Shown piece by piece: positions 53,687 to 63,195 of a stretch of DNA of 64,000 bases (positions within the stretch are counted from its first letter, which is position 1; each line of letters starts with the position of its first letter). The position numbers and the translations under genes were made by a program. Source of the DNA: Janthinobacterium sp. Marseille (GTDB lineage: Bacteria; Pseudomonadota; Gammaproteobacteria; Burkholderiales; Burkholderiaceae_D). Under the pieces are notes generated by a model. The model saw nothing but the letters and a program-made list of their open reading frames with translations. It was not told where the DNA came from and searched no databases. The stretch covers positions 2,728,001 through 2,792,000 of the forward strand of contig NC_009659.1 of NCBI RefSeq assembly GCF_000013625.1. Reading direction: 5' to 3'.

Positions 53687-54813
53687 GCCGCCGCCTTCCG
53701 GCTCAGGCAGGTGCGCTTGAGCAGCGACCATGCAACCAATGGGTGATAACGGCTGTTCACTTTCAGGCGCCAGGTAAAGAACACGGCAACCACGATCAGT
53801 GCGACCAGATGCACCGGCCACCAGGCCAGCATCAGCGTGGAACGATTCTGTACCACGGTCGCCTGCGCGAAGCTCAACATATTGCTATAGAAGACAAACA
53901 GGAAGAGCGCAATCAACAGATTGGCCGAGCGGCCGCCGCGTGGATTCACAAAGCCCAGCGGGATCGCCAGCAGCATCAGCAAGATACCCATCAGCGGCAG
54001 TGAGACCCGCCACAATATTTCGCCGTCATTAAAGTTATTCCGATTGCTCAGCAGTTCCTTGGTCGAAGTCGCACGCGCCGACGTATCACCGACCAACGCT
54101 TTGGACTGGGTCGCCACCAGTACCCCATAGCGGTCGAATTCCATCAATTCAAAATCCGATTGCGTCGGTATGCCGTCATAACGACGACCTTGATGCATGA
54201 CGAGGAATTTGTCGCCGGCCTGGTCGATTTCAACCGTACCCTCTTTCGCGACAACGACGCTGGTCTTGCCATTCAGCACGCTGCTGACAAAGATATTCTT
54301 AACCTTGGTCGAATCACCGGACACGCCTTCGACAAAAAACACGCGATCAGACGATGAAGATTCCTGGAATTTCCCCGGCGATACGCGCGCAATATCTTCA
54401 CGGTTCGCGTAACGCTCTTTATAAACGGCACTTTGTTCGTTCGACCACGGTGTCAGGAACAGGCTGAGTACCGCGGTCAGCGTCACGATAGGCAGGCCGA
54501 ACATCAGGACCGGCTGGATCCACTTCGCCAGGCTAAGGCCGGAAGCAAACCAGACCACCATTTCGGAATCCTGATAGCTGCGCGTCACCACCAGCAGGAC
54601 GGCGACAAAACCGGTCAGGTTCAGCAGGATAGGCAGGTAATTGAGGGCGGAAAAACCGAGTAGCGCAACGACATCCGAGGACGCGATCTTGCCACCCGCA
54701 GCCTGCCCCAGAATACGAATCAAGGTCACCGTGATCGTAATAGTAAACAGGGTAGTGAAGACGGCGCCAGCGGTACTTAGCAAATCGCGTCGGAGCGCGC
54801 GCTGAAAAATCAT
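53683..54813 (-). CDS. lptF: LPS export system permease LptF
   Basis: A 376-residue partner of LptG with the same fold: MIFQRALRRDLLSTAGAVFTTLFTITITVTLIR at the start and six spans. The ATG at 54813 is where the family begins, though no strong ribosome site is present; a TTG at 54840 gives a longer frame. It diverges from pepA with only 39 bp between start codons, as is common in Betaproteobacteria. Confidence 0.93.
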   Translation of the reverse strand: MIFQRALRRDLLSTAGAVFTTLFTITITVTLIRILGQAAGGKIASSDVVALLGFSALNYLPILLNLTGFVAVLLVVTRSYQDSEMVVWFASGLSLAKWIQPVLMFGLPIVTLTAVLSLFLTPWSNEQSAVYKERYANREDIARVSPGKFQESSSSDRVFFVEGVSGDSTKVKNIFVSSVLNGKTSVVVAKEGTVEIDQAGDKFLVMHQGRRYDGIPTQSDFELMEFDRYGVLVATQSKALVGDTSARATSTKELLSNRNNFNDGEILWRVSLPLMGILLMLLAIPLGFVNPRGGRSANLLIALFLFVFYSNMLSFAQATVVQNRSTLMLAWWPVHLVALIVVAVFFTWRLKVNSRYHPLVAWSLLKRTCLSRKAAA

Positions 54814-54852
54814 TGGGAGGCTATAATCGTGAATCGACAAGGAGAGTAACGC

Positions 54853-56367
54853 ATGGACTTTAGCATAAAACCATTGGACGCAAAAAGCACTATCGGCAGT
54901 ATCAAGACGGGCTGTATCGCAGTTGCCGTATTTGAAGACAAGAAACTGTCAGCAGGCGCACAGGCGCTGGATCGCAAGGGTGAAATCAGTGCTGCCCTGA
55001 AGTCCGGCGACATCAGCGGCAAAGCCGGTTCCACCCTGCTCTTGCGCGGCGTCAATGGCGGCACCACCGAACGCGTGCTGCTGGTCGGCCTCGGCAAGCA
55101 GGATGCCGTGACAGAAAAAGATTTCAACGCGGCGGCCCAGGCCGTCGTCCGTGCATTTACCACCCTCGGCAGCAGCGAAGCCGTGATTGCCCTGCCATTT
55201 GATACCGTCGCCAGCCGCGACAGCGCCTGGGCCATCCGTTGCACCATCCTGAGCGCACGCGAAGCCGCTTACCGCTTCGATAGCCTCAAAAGCAAGAAAG
55301 AACCGACCGCCAGCGGCGTCAAGAAAATCGCCTTTGCGGTACCGGCAGCAGCTGTCAACAGCGCCAGGGAAGCCGTCACGCAAGCGGTTGCCGTCGCCAA
55401 CGGCATCGACCTGACCAAGGATCTCGGCAATTTCCCGGCCAACGTCTGTACGCCGACCTATCTGGCCAATACAGCCAAGAAAATGGCGAAAGAATTCAAA
55501 CTGGAAGTCGAAGTACTGGACCGCAAGCAATTGCAGGCCTTGAAAATGGGCAGCTTCCTGTCGGTGACCAACGGCAGCGTCGAACCGCCTAAATTCATCG
55601 TCCTCAAGCATAACGGCGGCAAAGCCAAGGATGCACCTACCGTGCTGGTCGGCAAAGGCATCACCTTTGATTCCGGCGGCATCTCGCTGAAACCGGGCGC
55701 GGCCATGGATGAAATGAAATACGACATGGGCGGTGCGGCTTCGGTGCTCGGCACCATGCGTGCGATTGCCGAACTCAAGCTCAAGCTCAACGTCATCGTC
55801 GTCATCCCTACCTGCGAGAACATGCCGTCCGGCAGCGCGACCAAACCGGGCGATATCGTCACCTCGATGTCTGGCCAGACCATCGAAGTCTTGAATACCG
55901 ACGCCGAAGGCCGTCTGGTACTGTGCGATGCACTGACCTACGTGGAACGCTTCAAACCGGCAGCAGTGGTGGACGTCGCAACCCTGACCGGTGCCTGCAT
56001 CGTCGCCCTCGGCCATCACAACTCCGGCCTGTTCACCCGCAATGACGATGCCCACGACGCACTGGCCAACGAATTGCTCACGGCCGGTAAAGTTGCAGGC
56101 GATACCGCATGGCGCATGCCTATCGAAGAAAGCTATCAGGAGCAACTGAAGTCGAATTTTGCTGACATGGCCAATATCGGCGGCCCGGCCGCTGGTTCAG
56201 TCACCGCAGCCTGCTTCCTTGAGCGCTACACCAAGAAATACACCTGGGCGCATCTGGATATCGCTGGTACTGCATGGAAAAGCGGCGCAGCCAAGGGTTC
56301 AACCGGACGTCCGGTGCCTTTACTGACCACCTTCCTGATCGCACGCGCTCAAGCTGCCGGCAAGTAA
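54853..56367 (+). CDS. pepA: Leucyl aminopeptidase (cytosol aminopeptidase)
   Basis: A 504-residue M17 metallopeptidase. [33 protein letters not shown] (residues about 270-300) and [16 protein letters not shown] (about 350) hold the two-zinc ligands and catalytic residues. It trims N-terminal residues from peptides. AAGGAGA precedes the ATG. It is divergent from lptF. Confidence 0.96.
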
Positions 56368-56380
56368 GACCATGAAACCA

Positions 56381-56410
56381 CGCGCATCCGGCACTCAAAC
56401 CGGATGCGCG
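56381..56410 (+). terminator. Hairpin after pepA
   Basis: CGCGCATCCGG and CCGGATGCGCG form an 11-pair stem, loop of eight bases; the following bases (CCTTCATTCC) are only mildly T-rich. It lies 14 bp past the pepA stop. Confidence 0.55.
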
Positions 56411-56473
56411 CCTTCATTCCAGTAGTCCCCGCAACACCGCTTTCGCACCCACTCTTTCCAAAAAGGAAACCCT

Positions 56474-57220
56474 ATGATCGTCTTGGTCACAGGTGCAACT
56501 TCAGGCTTCGGCGCTGAAATGGCACGAAAATTTGCGCAACATGGTCATAAAGTGATCGCTACCGGCCGCCGCCAGGACAGGCTGGATGCACTCGCCGCCG
56601 AAATCGGCCCGTCCGTGCTGACGGTCGCAATGGATGTCACCGACAAGGAATCGATCGCCGCCGCGCTGGCAGGCCTGCCGCCAGAATGGAAGGAAATTGA
56701 TGTATTGATCAATAACGCCGGCCTCGCGCTAGGCGTGGCTCCGGCCCAATCCGCGTCGCTCGAACAATGGGAAACCATGATAGAGACCAACTGCAAAGGC
56801 CTGGTCACCGTCACCCGCCTGCTGCTGCCGGAAATGCTCAAGCGCAATCGCGGCACCATCATCAATATCAGCTCCAGCGCCGGTGCTTATGCTTATCCGG
56901 GCGCCAACGTGTATGGTGCGACCAAGGCTTTTGTCGATCAATTCACCCGTAACCTGCGCGCCGACCTGGTCGGTACCGGCGTGCGTGCGTCGAATATCGC
57001 GCCCGGCCTGGCCGGTGGCACCGAATTCTCGAATGTACGCCTGAAGGATGATGCAGCCGCGGCCAAGGTCTATGAAGGCACGACGCCACTGAGCCCGGCC
57101 GATATTGCCGAAACCGCTTACTGGATCGCCACCCTGCCGGCCCACGTCAATATCAACCACATTGAATTGATGCCAACCTGCCAGGGCTTTGGGCCCTTAT
57201 TCATCAAACGCAATATCTGA
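56474..57220 (+). CDS. Short-chain dehydrogenase (YdfG-like)
   Basis: A 248-residue SDR: VTGATSGFGAEMARKFAQHGHKVIATGRRQDRL (NADP-binding, TGxxxGxG) at the start, NNAG near residue 83, and the catalytic YGATK (Ser-Tyr-Lys triad) near residue 153. It looks like the YdfG 3-hydroxy-acid dehydrogenase subgroup. AAAAAGGAAA precedes the ATG. Confidence 0.9.
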   Translation: MIVLVTGATSGFGAEMARKFAQHGHKVIATGRRQDRLDALAAEIGPSVLTVAMDVTDKESIAAALAGLPPEWKEIDVLINNAGLALGVAPAQSASLEQWETMIETNCKGLVTVTRLLLPEMLKRNRGTIINISSSAGAYAYPGANVYGATKAFVDQFTRNLRADLVGTGVRASNIAPGLAGGTEFSNVRLKDDAAAAKVYEGTTPLSPADIAETAYWIATLPAHVNINHIELMPTCQGFGPLFIKRNI

Positions 57221-57233
57221 GTCGGAACCACCG

Positions 57234-57270
57234 GTTTTGGCCGCAAAGCCTTGCGGTTGGCGGCCAAAAC
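57234..57270 (+). terminator. Hairpin after the SDR gene
   Basis: GTTTTGGCCGC and GCGGCCAAAAC form an 11-pair stem; the loop can form an inner CCGCAA/TTGCGG hairpin. There is no long T run afterwards. Confidence 0.5.
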
Positions 57271-57421
57271 TGTAAATACCGGTAACAAACTTGTCATGCT
57301 GAATCAATATCATTGATAATTCAGTCACTCGCAGTTTTCGTTAGCAACAATCATTTGCAATATTCATCAGCACACTTCAGGGCAATGCCATAGCACTGCC
57401 TACCCAAGGTAAATATCCGAG

Positions 57422-57868
57422 ATGCTGTCAAATTTTACGTGGACCGTTCGCGTCTACTATGAAGATACCGATGCCGGTGGCGTCGTCTTCTACGCCAACT
57501 ACCTGAAGTTCTTTGAACGCGCCCGCACCGAATGGCTGCGCAGCGCAGGCATCAACCAGCAATTGATGACCGAGACGCACGGCGTCATGTTCGTCGTTAA
57601 AAGCACCGCAGTCGACTATCACGCCCCGGCCAAACTCGATAATGAACTGAAATTGACAGTCGTAGTCGAAAGGATGGGCCGTGCTTCGGTGCAGTTCATA
57701 CAAGAAGCATGGCGCGTTACTGTTGACGCTGATGGCGAGCACAAGGAATTGCTGGCCACCGGGCGTATCAAGGTCGGCTGCGTCGATACGCAGCGTTTCA
57801 AACCCAGCCAGATTCCCAGCCAGGTATTGGATTGCATCAAAACCCTGGAAGTACGCCCGGCCGAATAA
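57422..57868 (+). CDS. ybgC: Acyl-CoA thioesterase of the Tol-Pal cluster
   Basis: A 148-residue hot-dog-fold thioesterase: YYEDTDAGGVVFYANYLKFFERARTEWLR holds the catalytic Asp. It is usually the first gene of the tol-pal operon. The gap to tolQ is 78 bp. Confidence 0.93.
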   Translation: MLSNFTWTVRVYYEDTDAGGVVFYANYLKFFERARTEWLRSAGINQQLMTETHGVMFVVKSTAVDYHAPAKLDNELKLTVVVERMGRASVQFIQEAWRVTVDADGEHKELLATGRIKVGCVDTQRFKPSQIPSQVLDCIKTLEVRPAE

Positions 57869-57946
57869 GGCATATGCAGGGCTAAATCGCACCGTCTCAA
57901 GCAAGTTACGCATACAATTGACCAAATTCGACTAAATCAAACTTCC

Positions 57947-58639
57947 ATGACCGTCACTCAAGACCTTTCCTTCGTACACCTCATCACCAACGCTTCGGTT
58001 CTTGTACAGCTCGTCATGGCGCTTTTGCTTGGCGTGTCCGTCATGAGCTGGACCTACATCTTCCGCAAGATGTTCGCGATCAAGAATGCCCGTGCGCAAA
58101 CCGAGGAATTCGAACGCGCCTTCTGGTCCGGTGGCGATCTCAACACCCTCTACCTTGAAGCCAGCTCCAACCGCCGCAAGAACAATGGTTCGACCGGCGC
58201 ACTGGAACGCATCTTCGAAGCCGGCATGAGCGAATTCAATAAAGCCAAGGGTTCCAATGATTCCTTCCACGTCAGCGCCCGCCTCGACGGTGCCCGTCGT
58301 GCGATGCGCGCCGCCTACCAGCGTGAAATGGATGCACTGGAATCCCACCTTGCCTTCCTCGCGTCGGTCGGTTCGGTTTCGCCGTATGTCGGTTTGTTCG
58401 GTACCGTATGGGGCATCATGAACGCCTTCCGTGGCCTGGCGAATGTGCAGCAGGCGACCCTGGCCGCTGTGGCTCCCGGCATCGCCGAAGCCTTGATCGC
58501 AACTGCGATCGGCCTGTTCGCCGCAATTCCTGCGGTGGTTGCATACAACCGTTACTCGCACGATATCGATCGCCTCGCGATTCGTTTCGAGAGCTTCGTT
58601 GAAGAGTTCTCGAACATCCTGCAACGCCAGACCCGATAA
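57947..58639 (+). CDS. tolQ: Tol-Pal system protein TolQ
   Basis: A 230-residue inner-membrane MotA/ExbB-type protein with three spans (about residues 20-40, 140-165 and 175-200); GSVSPYVGLFGTVWGIMNAF is its signature. With TolR it uses proton flow to power TolA. Confidence 0.96.
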   Translation: MTVTQDLSFVHLITNASVLVQLVMALLLGVSVMSWTYIFRKMFAIKNARAQTEEFERAFWSGGDLNTLYLEASSNRRKNNGSTGALERIFEAGMSEFNKAKGSNDSFHVSARLDGARRAMRAAYQREMDALESHLAFLASVGSVSPYVGLFGTVWGIMNAFRGLANVQQATLAAVAPGIAEALIATAIGLFAAIPAVVAYNRYSHDIDRLAIRFESFVEEFSNILQRQTR

Positions 58640-58650
58640 GGACGCCAGCA

Positions 58651-59091
58651 ATGTCATTCTCATCCGGTAGCATGCGCGGCGGCCGTACCCGCAAGTTCAA
58701 GTCGGAAATCAACGTCGTGCCGTATATCGACGTCATGCTGGTACTGCTGGTGATTTTCATGGTGGCTGCGCCGCTGACCAATCCCGGCGTCATCAATTTG
58801 CCGAACGCGGCCAAATCGACGCTGCCGCCGACTGAATACATACGCATAGATTTGCGTCCGGACACCTCAGCCACGCTGACTATCGCCGGTAGCAAAGGCG
58901 GCAAGGCGCCGACCGAGACCGCAGCCAACCGCGCGGCACTGGCGCAAAAGCTGCAAGCCATACACGCTGATCGCCCTGAATTGCCGGTCATGATTTCGGC
59001 CGACAAAAACATCAAATACGACGAGGTGATTCAAGCCATCTCGGAAGCCAAAAAACTTGGGATAGAGCGAGTTGGGCTAGCAACCAAGTGA
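58651..59091 (+). CDS. tolR: Tol-Pal system protein TolR
   Basis: A 146-residue protein with one span (about residues 20-42) that contains PYIDVMLVLLVIFMV, the catalytic Asp of the proton channel, and a periplasmic domain. Twelve bases separate it from tolQ. Confidence 0.95.
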   Translation: MSFSSGSMRGGRTRKFKSEINVVPYIDVMLVLLVIFMVAAPLTNPGVINLPNAAKSTLPPTEYIRIDLRPDTSATLTIAGSKGGKAPTETAANRAALAQKLQAIHADRPELPVMISADKNIKYDEVIQAISEAKKLGIERVGLATK

Positions 59092-59101
59092 AGCCAGTTT
59101 T

Positions 59102-59980
59102 ATGACAGATACCACGCCGTATTCCGTACCGAAAGAACCAGGTCGCTGGCGCGCCATCACGCTGGCAGCAGCAGTGCATGCCGCGCTGCTGGTATTTTTC
59201 TGGATCGGTATCGACTGGCAAAACGAAACCCCGGTCGCGGTGCAAGCCGAGATCTGGGATATGCAGGCGAAGGAAGCCGCACCGCTGCCGCCGGAACCGG
59301 AACCAACTCCGCAGCCGAAGCCCGAACCGAAACCTATTATCAAGGAAACGCCTAAAGCGGAGCCGGTAGAACCGCCTGCACCTAAAGTCGATATCGCACT
59401 CGAACGCGAAAAGAAACGCAAAGAGCAGGAGCGCAAGGACAAGCTGGCAGAAGAAGAAAAAGAGAAAAAGCTGAAACAGCAGGCTGAACAGGACAAACAG
59501 CAAAAACTGGATAAACAGGCCGCCGACAAGAAGGCTGCCGAACAGCAGCAAAAAGCCGATCTCGAGAAAAAGCGTAAGCAGGAAGCAGCCGATGCTGCCG
59601 TGCGCGACAAGATACGCGCCGAAGAAATGCGTCGCCTGACCGGTGCAGTCGGTAGCGGCGGCACCGGTGAAGCGGCCAAATCGCAAGGTAGTGGCCGTGC
59701 TGACAGTGGCTATGCCGACAAAATTCGCGCCAAAATCCGTCAAAACACGACATTTATCGTGCCGGATGGATTAAGCGGGAATCCTGCAGCCGAATTCGAT
59801 GTCGAACTGCTGCCCGACGGCTCGTTACGCGGCGAACCCCGCCTGCGCAAGTCTTCCGGCGTGACCGGTTTCGATGATGCCGTCAAACGTGCGATCGAAC
59901 GTTCGCAACCCTTTCCACCCGATAAATCCGGTACGGTACCGAGCCGCTTTATCGTCGTTCACAAACCGAAAGATCAGTAA
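59102..59980 (+). CDS. tolA: Tol-Pal system protein TolA
   Basis: A 292-residue protein: one membrane span (about residues 17-37), a Pro/Glu-rich stretch (PEPEPTPQPKPEPKP), a long Lys/Glu/Ala/Gln coiled coil (about 100-175) and a globular C-terminal domain that includes the TonB_C-like GEPRLRKSSGVTGFDDAVKRAIE. Confidence 0.93.
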   Translation: MTDTTPYSVPKEPGRWRAITLAAAVHAALLVFFWIGIDWQNETPVAVQAEIWDMQAKEAAPLPPEPEPTPQPKPEPKPIIKETPKAEPVEPPAPKVDIALEREKKRKEQERKDKLAEEEKEKKLKQQAEQDKQQKLDKQAADKKAAEQQQKADLEKKRKQEAADAAVRDKIRAEEMRRLTGAVGSGGTGEAAKSQGSGRADSGYADKIRAKIRQNTTFIVPDGLSGNPAAEFDVELLPDGSLRGEPRLRKSSGVTGFDDAVKRAIERSQPFPPDKSGTVPSRFIVVHKPKDQ

Positions 59981-59983
59981 GCC

Positions 59984-61255
59984 ATGATAAAGACTACTTT
60001 CTTACGCTCATTCGCGGTAATGGCGCTCTTCATTACCACCCTCGCCCACGCGCAATTACGGGTTGAAATCGCCGGCGTCGGTGCCAACCAGATCCCGGTC
60101 GCGATTGCCGCTTTCGGTGACGAAACACTTGCCCCGCAGCAAGTCAGCGCCATCATCAAGGCCGACCTGTTGCGCAGCGGCTTCTTCAAGATCATCGATA
60201 CCGGCGGTGTCCTGACTGAAAACTCGCAACTCAATCTTGCCGACTGGAAATCGCGTGGCGCCGACGCCATCGTCGTCGGCAGCGTGCTGAAACTGGCGGA
60301 CGGCCGTTATGAAGTACGTTATCGCCTGTTTGATACCGTCAAGGGCACCCAGCTGTCTTCGTTGGCCCTGGCCTCGCAGCCGCAATTCCTGCGCGTCTCG
60401 GCGCACAAGGTGGCGGACGACGTCTATGAAAAGCTGACCGGCATCAAGGGTGCGTTTGCGACCCGCATTGCCTATGTGACCAAATCACCTAAGGAATTCC
60501 GCCTCGAAATCGCTGATTCGGACGGTGAAGGCACCCAGGTCGCACTGCGCTCGAACGAACCGATCATCTCGCCTTCGTGGTCACCGGACGGCACCAAAGT
60601 CGCCTACGTTTCATTTGAAAACAAAAAACCTGTCGTTTATATCCAGGACCTGGTGAGCCGCAAGCGCACCGTCGCCGCCAACTTCAAGGGCAGCAACTCT
60701 GCACCATCGTGGGCTCCGGACGGCAACCGCCTGGCAGTGGCGCTGTCACGTGACGGCCTGACCCAGGTTTATGTCGTCAATGCAGACGGTACCGGCCTGC
60801 GTCGCCTGAGCAGCTCCAACGGCATCGACACCGAACCGCAATTCTCGGCCGACGGCCAAAGTATCTTCTTCACCAGCGACCGCAGCGGCGGCCCGCAAAT
60901 CTACAAAATGGGGGCAAATGGCGGCGAAGCGCGTCGCGTCACCTTCTCCGGCAGCTACAACATCAGCCCGCGGATTTCGCCGGATGGTAAGTATTTGGCC
61001 TATATTTCGCGCCGCGAAGGGAAATTTCAGCTATTTCTGCTGGATTTGACCAATGGTCAGGAACAACGTCTCTCAGATACCGTCAAAGACGAATCACCGA
61101 GCTTTTCGCCGAATGGCAAATATTTGATGTACGCCACCGAATCCGGTCGTCGCGGCACCCTCGCAGTGGTTTCGGTTGACGGTCAGGTAAAACAGCGCCT
61201 GACGACCCAGGCAGGCGATATACGTGAGCCCACATGGGGTCCGTTTATGAAATAA
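59984..61255 (+). CDS. tolB: Tol-Pal system protein TolB
   Basis: A 423-residue periplasmic protein: signal peptide (LAHAQL), an N-terminal TolB domain (about 25-165) and a six-bladed propeller with repeated SPSWSPDGTKVAYVSFEN units. It binds Pal and TolA. It starts three bases after the tolA stop. Confidence 0.96.
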   Translation: MIKTTFLRSFAVMALFITTLAHAQLRVEIAGVGANQIPVAIAAFGDETLAPQQVSAIIKADLLRSGFFKIIDTGGVLTENSQLNLADWKSRGADAIVVGSVLKLADGRYEVRYRLFDTVKGTQLSSLALASQPQFLRVSAHKVADDVYEKLTGIKGAFATRIAYVTKSPKEFRLEIADSDGEGTQVALRSNEPIISPSWSPDGTKVAYVSFENKKPVVYIQDLVSRKRTVAANFKGSNSAPSWAPDGNRLAVALSRDGLTQVYVVNADGTGLRRLSSSNGIDTEPQFSADGQSIFFTSDRSGGPQIYKMGANGGEARRVTFSGSYNISPRISPDGKYLAYISRREGKFQLFLLDLTNGQEQRLSDTVKDESPSFSPNGKYLMYATESGRRGTLAVVSVDGQVKQRLTTQAGDIREPTWGPFMK

Positions 61256-61313
61256 TGCACTCCATATTTATTTTTAACACTGAACGCTTTACTTACACAA
61301 ACAGGGGAATAAC

Positions 61314-61823
61314 ATGCGCGCCTTAACATCCGTTTTTATCTTATCCAGTGCTTTGCTGATGGCAGCCTGCTCGTCGACCAAACTGGACGACAAAGCACCG
61401 GTTGAAGACCGTACCGGCTCAAGCGCAGCAGCTGATCCACGCTCGGTTGGTACCGTCAATGCATCCAGCGATCCATTGAACGATCCACAAGGCGTGCTGG
61501 CTAAACGCAGCATCTACTTCGACTTCGACAGCTACATCGTCAAACCTGAATTCCAGCAAGTCGTTGAAAACCACGCCAAATACCTGAAAAGCAACCAAGG
61601 TCGCAAAATCATCATCCAGGGTAATACCGATGATCGCGGCGGCGCAGAGTACAACCTGGCCCTCGGTCAAAAACGTGCAGAAGCAGTGCGTAAATCACTG
61701 TCCCTGTTAGGCGTACCTGAAACGCAAATGGAAGCTGTCTCCCTGGGCAAGGAAAAACCAAAAGCACTGGGCAGCGACGAAGCAGCATGGGCAGAAAACC
61801 GCCGTGCCGACATCGTTTATTAA
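61314..61823 (+). CDS. pal: Peptidoglycan-associated lipoprotein
   Basis: A 169-residue lipoprotein with lipobox LMAAC and an OmpA-like domain (YFDFDSYIVKPEFQQ, and NTDDRGGAEYNLALGQKRAEAV). It anchors the outer membrane to peptidoglycan. Confidence 0.96.
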   Translation: MRALTSVFILSSALLMAACSSTKLDDKAPVEDRTGSSAAADPRSVGTVNASSDPLNDPQGVLAKRSIYFDFDSYIVKPEFQQVVENHAKYLKSNQGRKIIIQGNTDDRGGAEYNLALGQKRAEAVRKSLSLLGVPETQMEAVSLGKEKPKALGSDEAAWAENRRADIVY

Positions 61824-61834
61824 TCTGATAGCCA

Positions 61835-62566
61835 ATGATTAAAAAAACCCTTATTGCGGCCTTGATGGCCGCATTTTCTTGTGCGTCGCTGTCAGCGCAT
61901 GCCGCGCTGTTCGGCGACGATGAGGCGCGCAAGGCGATCATCGAGTTGCGTGGCAAAGTCGACGGCATCCAGCAAAGCAAGGCGGAAACATCCGCAGTGC
62001 TTTCGCTCTCCAACCAGAACGAAGCATTGAAGCAGGAGATCTCCCGCCTCAATGGCCAGATCGAAGTGCTGTCGAATGAAGTGCAGAACCTGCAGCAAAG
62101 GCAAAAGGATTTTTACGTCGATCTCGACAACCGCCTGCGCAAGCTGGAACCGCAAGTCGTGGCGGTGGACGGCAAGGATGCGATGGTCGGGCAATCTGAA
62201 CAGAGTGCCTACGACAGCGCCCTCGCCTTGTTCAAGGCCGGCGATTACAAAAAATCCGGTACCGCCTTCGGCGACTTCGTCCAGCGCTATCCTGAATCCG
62301 CGTACGCACCTTCAGCACAATACTGGATAGGCAATGCTTACTACGCGCAACGTGATTATAAGAATGCGATCACTGCGCAGCAGGCACTATTGAAAAAATA
62401 TCCGGACAATCCAAAAGCGGCTGATGCCTTATTGAATATCGCCAGCTCGCAAACGGAATTGAAAGACCGCGCGGCAGCCAAGAAAACCCTGGAGTCCCTG
62501 GTCGCGAAATATCCGAATGCCCCGGCTGCACAAACAGCCAAAGAGCGTTTGGCAAGTTTTAAATAA
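61835..62566 (+). CDS. cpoB: Cell division coordinator CpoB (YbgF)
   Basis: A 243-residue periplasmic protein: signal peptide (SAHAALFG), a coiled coil (about 30-105) and C-terminal tetratricopeptide repeats (YDSALALFKAGDYKKSGTAFGDFVQRYPESAYAPSAQYWIGNAYYAQRDYKNAI). It links Tol-Pal with septal wall synthesis. It closes the operon. Confidence 0.94.
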   Translation: MIKKTLIAALMAAFSCASLSAHAALFGDDEARKAIIELRGKVDGIQQSKAETSAVLSLSNQNEALKQEISRLNGQIEVLSNEVQNLQQRQKDFYVDLDNRLRKLEPQVVAVDGKDAMVGQSEQSAYDSALALFKAGDYKKSGTAFGDFVQRYPESAYAPSAQYWIGNAYYAQRDYKNAITAQQALLKKYPDNPKAADALLNIASSQTELKDRAAAKKTLESLVAKYPNAPAAQTAKERLASFK

Positions 62567-62635
62567 TCAGCAAACATACAGACAGCGGCCAGTCATCTAG
62601 TAGCCGCCTATATATATGTTTTAACGCTTGCCTCC

Positions 62636-62662
62636 TCGCCCGCCAGTCGGGCGATTTTTTTT
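62636..62662 (+). terminator. Terminator of the tol-pal operon
   Basis: TCGCCCG and CGGGCGA form a seven-pair GC-rich stem with a five-base loop followed by eight Ts. Lies 70 bp after the cpoB stop. Confidence 0.85.
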
Positions 62663-62802
62663 GCCCGCAATAAGTCCTTTGCCACTAGTGCAAGACCAGT
62701 ATCACATGGCTACAGACAGAAGGAATACAGAGGGAAAGTGAAGGCTATACCGGGGCCAAATCAGGGGAAGGAAAAAACCTTAGATAAAAAGCTTAGATGT
62801 GA

Positions 62803-62831
62803 TTGACAGGGGTCATAAACGTTCCTATAAT
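62803..62831 (+). promoter_or_regulatory. Consensus sigma-70 promoter of tRNA-Lys
   Basis: TTGACA (62803-62808), 17-bp spacer, TATAAT (62826-62831): both hexamers match the consensus exactly. The tRNA begins 12 bases past the -10 box. Confidence 0.9.
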
Positions 62832-62842
62832 AGCTGTCTTTC

Positions 62843-62918
62843 GGGTCGTTAGCTCAGCTGGTAGAGCAGCGGACTTTTAATCCGTTGGTCGCAGGTTCGA
62901 ATCCCGCACGGCCTACCA
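62843..62918 (+). tRNA. tRNA-Lys (anticodon TTT)
   Basis: A 76-base cloverleaf with encoded CCA. The anticodon loop is CTTTTAA, D-arm and T-loop TTCGAAT are normal. Compared with usual bacterial tRNA-Lys(UUU), the 3' half is altered: T-stem GCAGG/CCCGC has an A-C mismatch, and the acceptor has T4-G69 and G1-T72 wobbles. It may be functional but degraded at the 3' end. Confidence 0.88.
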
Positions 62919-62940
62919 CGAATACAGCAGTAAGCAGATC

Positions 62941-62972
62941 AAAAAAGGCTCTCAGAAATGAGGGCCTTTTTT
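62941..62972 (+). terminator. Terminator after tRNA-Lys
   Basis: AAAAAAGGCTCTCA and TGAGGGCCTTTTTT form a stem (one G-T pair) around GAAA and end in six Ts. It lies 22 bp past the tRNA. Confidence 0.85.
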
Positions 62973-63155
62973 CATTGGGGTGTGCATTTTTCTGCAACGC
63001 ATAAATTCACAGCTTCGTTTTTTTTCAAAGACGAACTTGAACACATTCGCTCAGTATCGCCATCTAGAAGTGGTTCGATTTTTGTATCCAACAGAATTTA
63101 ATATTCGCCCTCCAATATCCCCCCAATAACAATACAAAAAACACTGCATACAATT

Positions 63156-63183
63156 AAAAAGCCAGCTATCTAGCTGGCTTTTT
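63156..63183. terminator. Bidirectional hairpin terminator
   Basis: GCCAGCTA and TAGCTGGC, two-base loop, with A and T runs on the sides. It lies 13 bp past the stop of the secreted repeat protein gene on the minus strand. The DNA from 62973 to 63155 is AT-rich and holds no gene that I can support. Confidence 0.8.
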
Positions 63184-63195
63184 TACTCACACTCC

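Noticed and set aside
62679..62693. TTGCCACTAGTGCAA, which looks like the regulon box
   Set aside because: It is one base shorter between half-sites than the 16-base form of the box, lies 150 bp before a tRNA with a perfect constitutive promoter, and is outside the accessory block. Probably coincidence.
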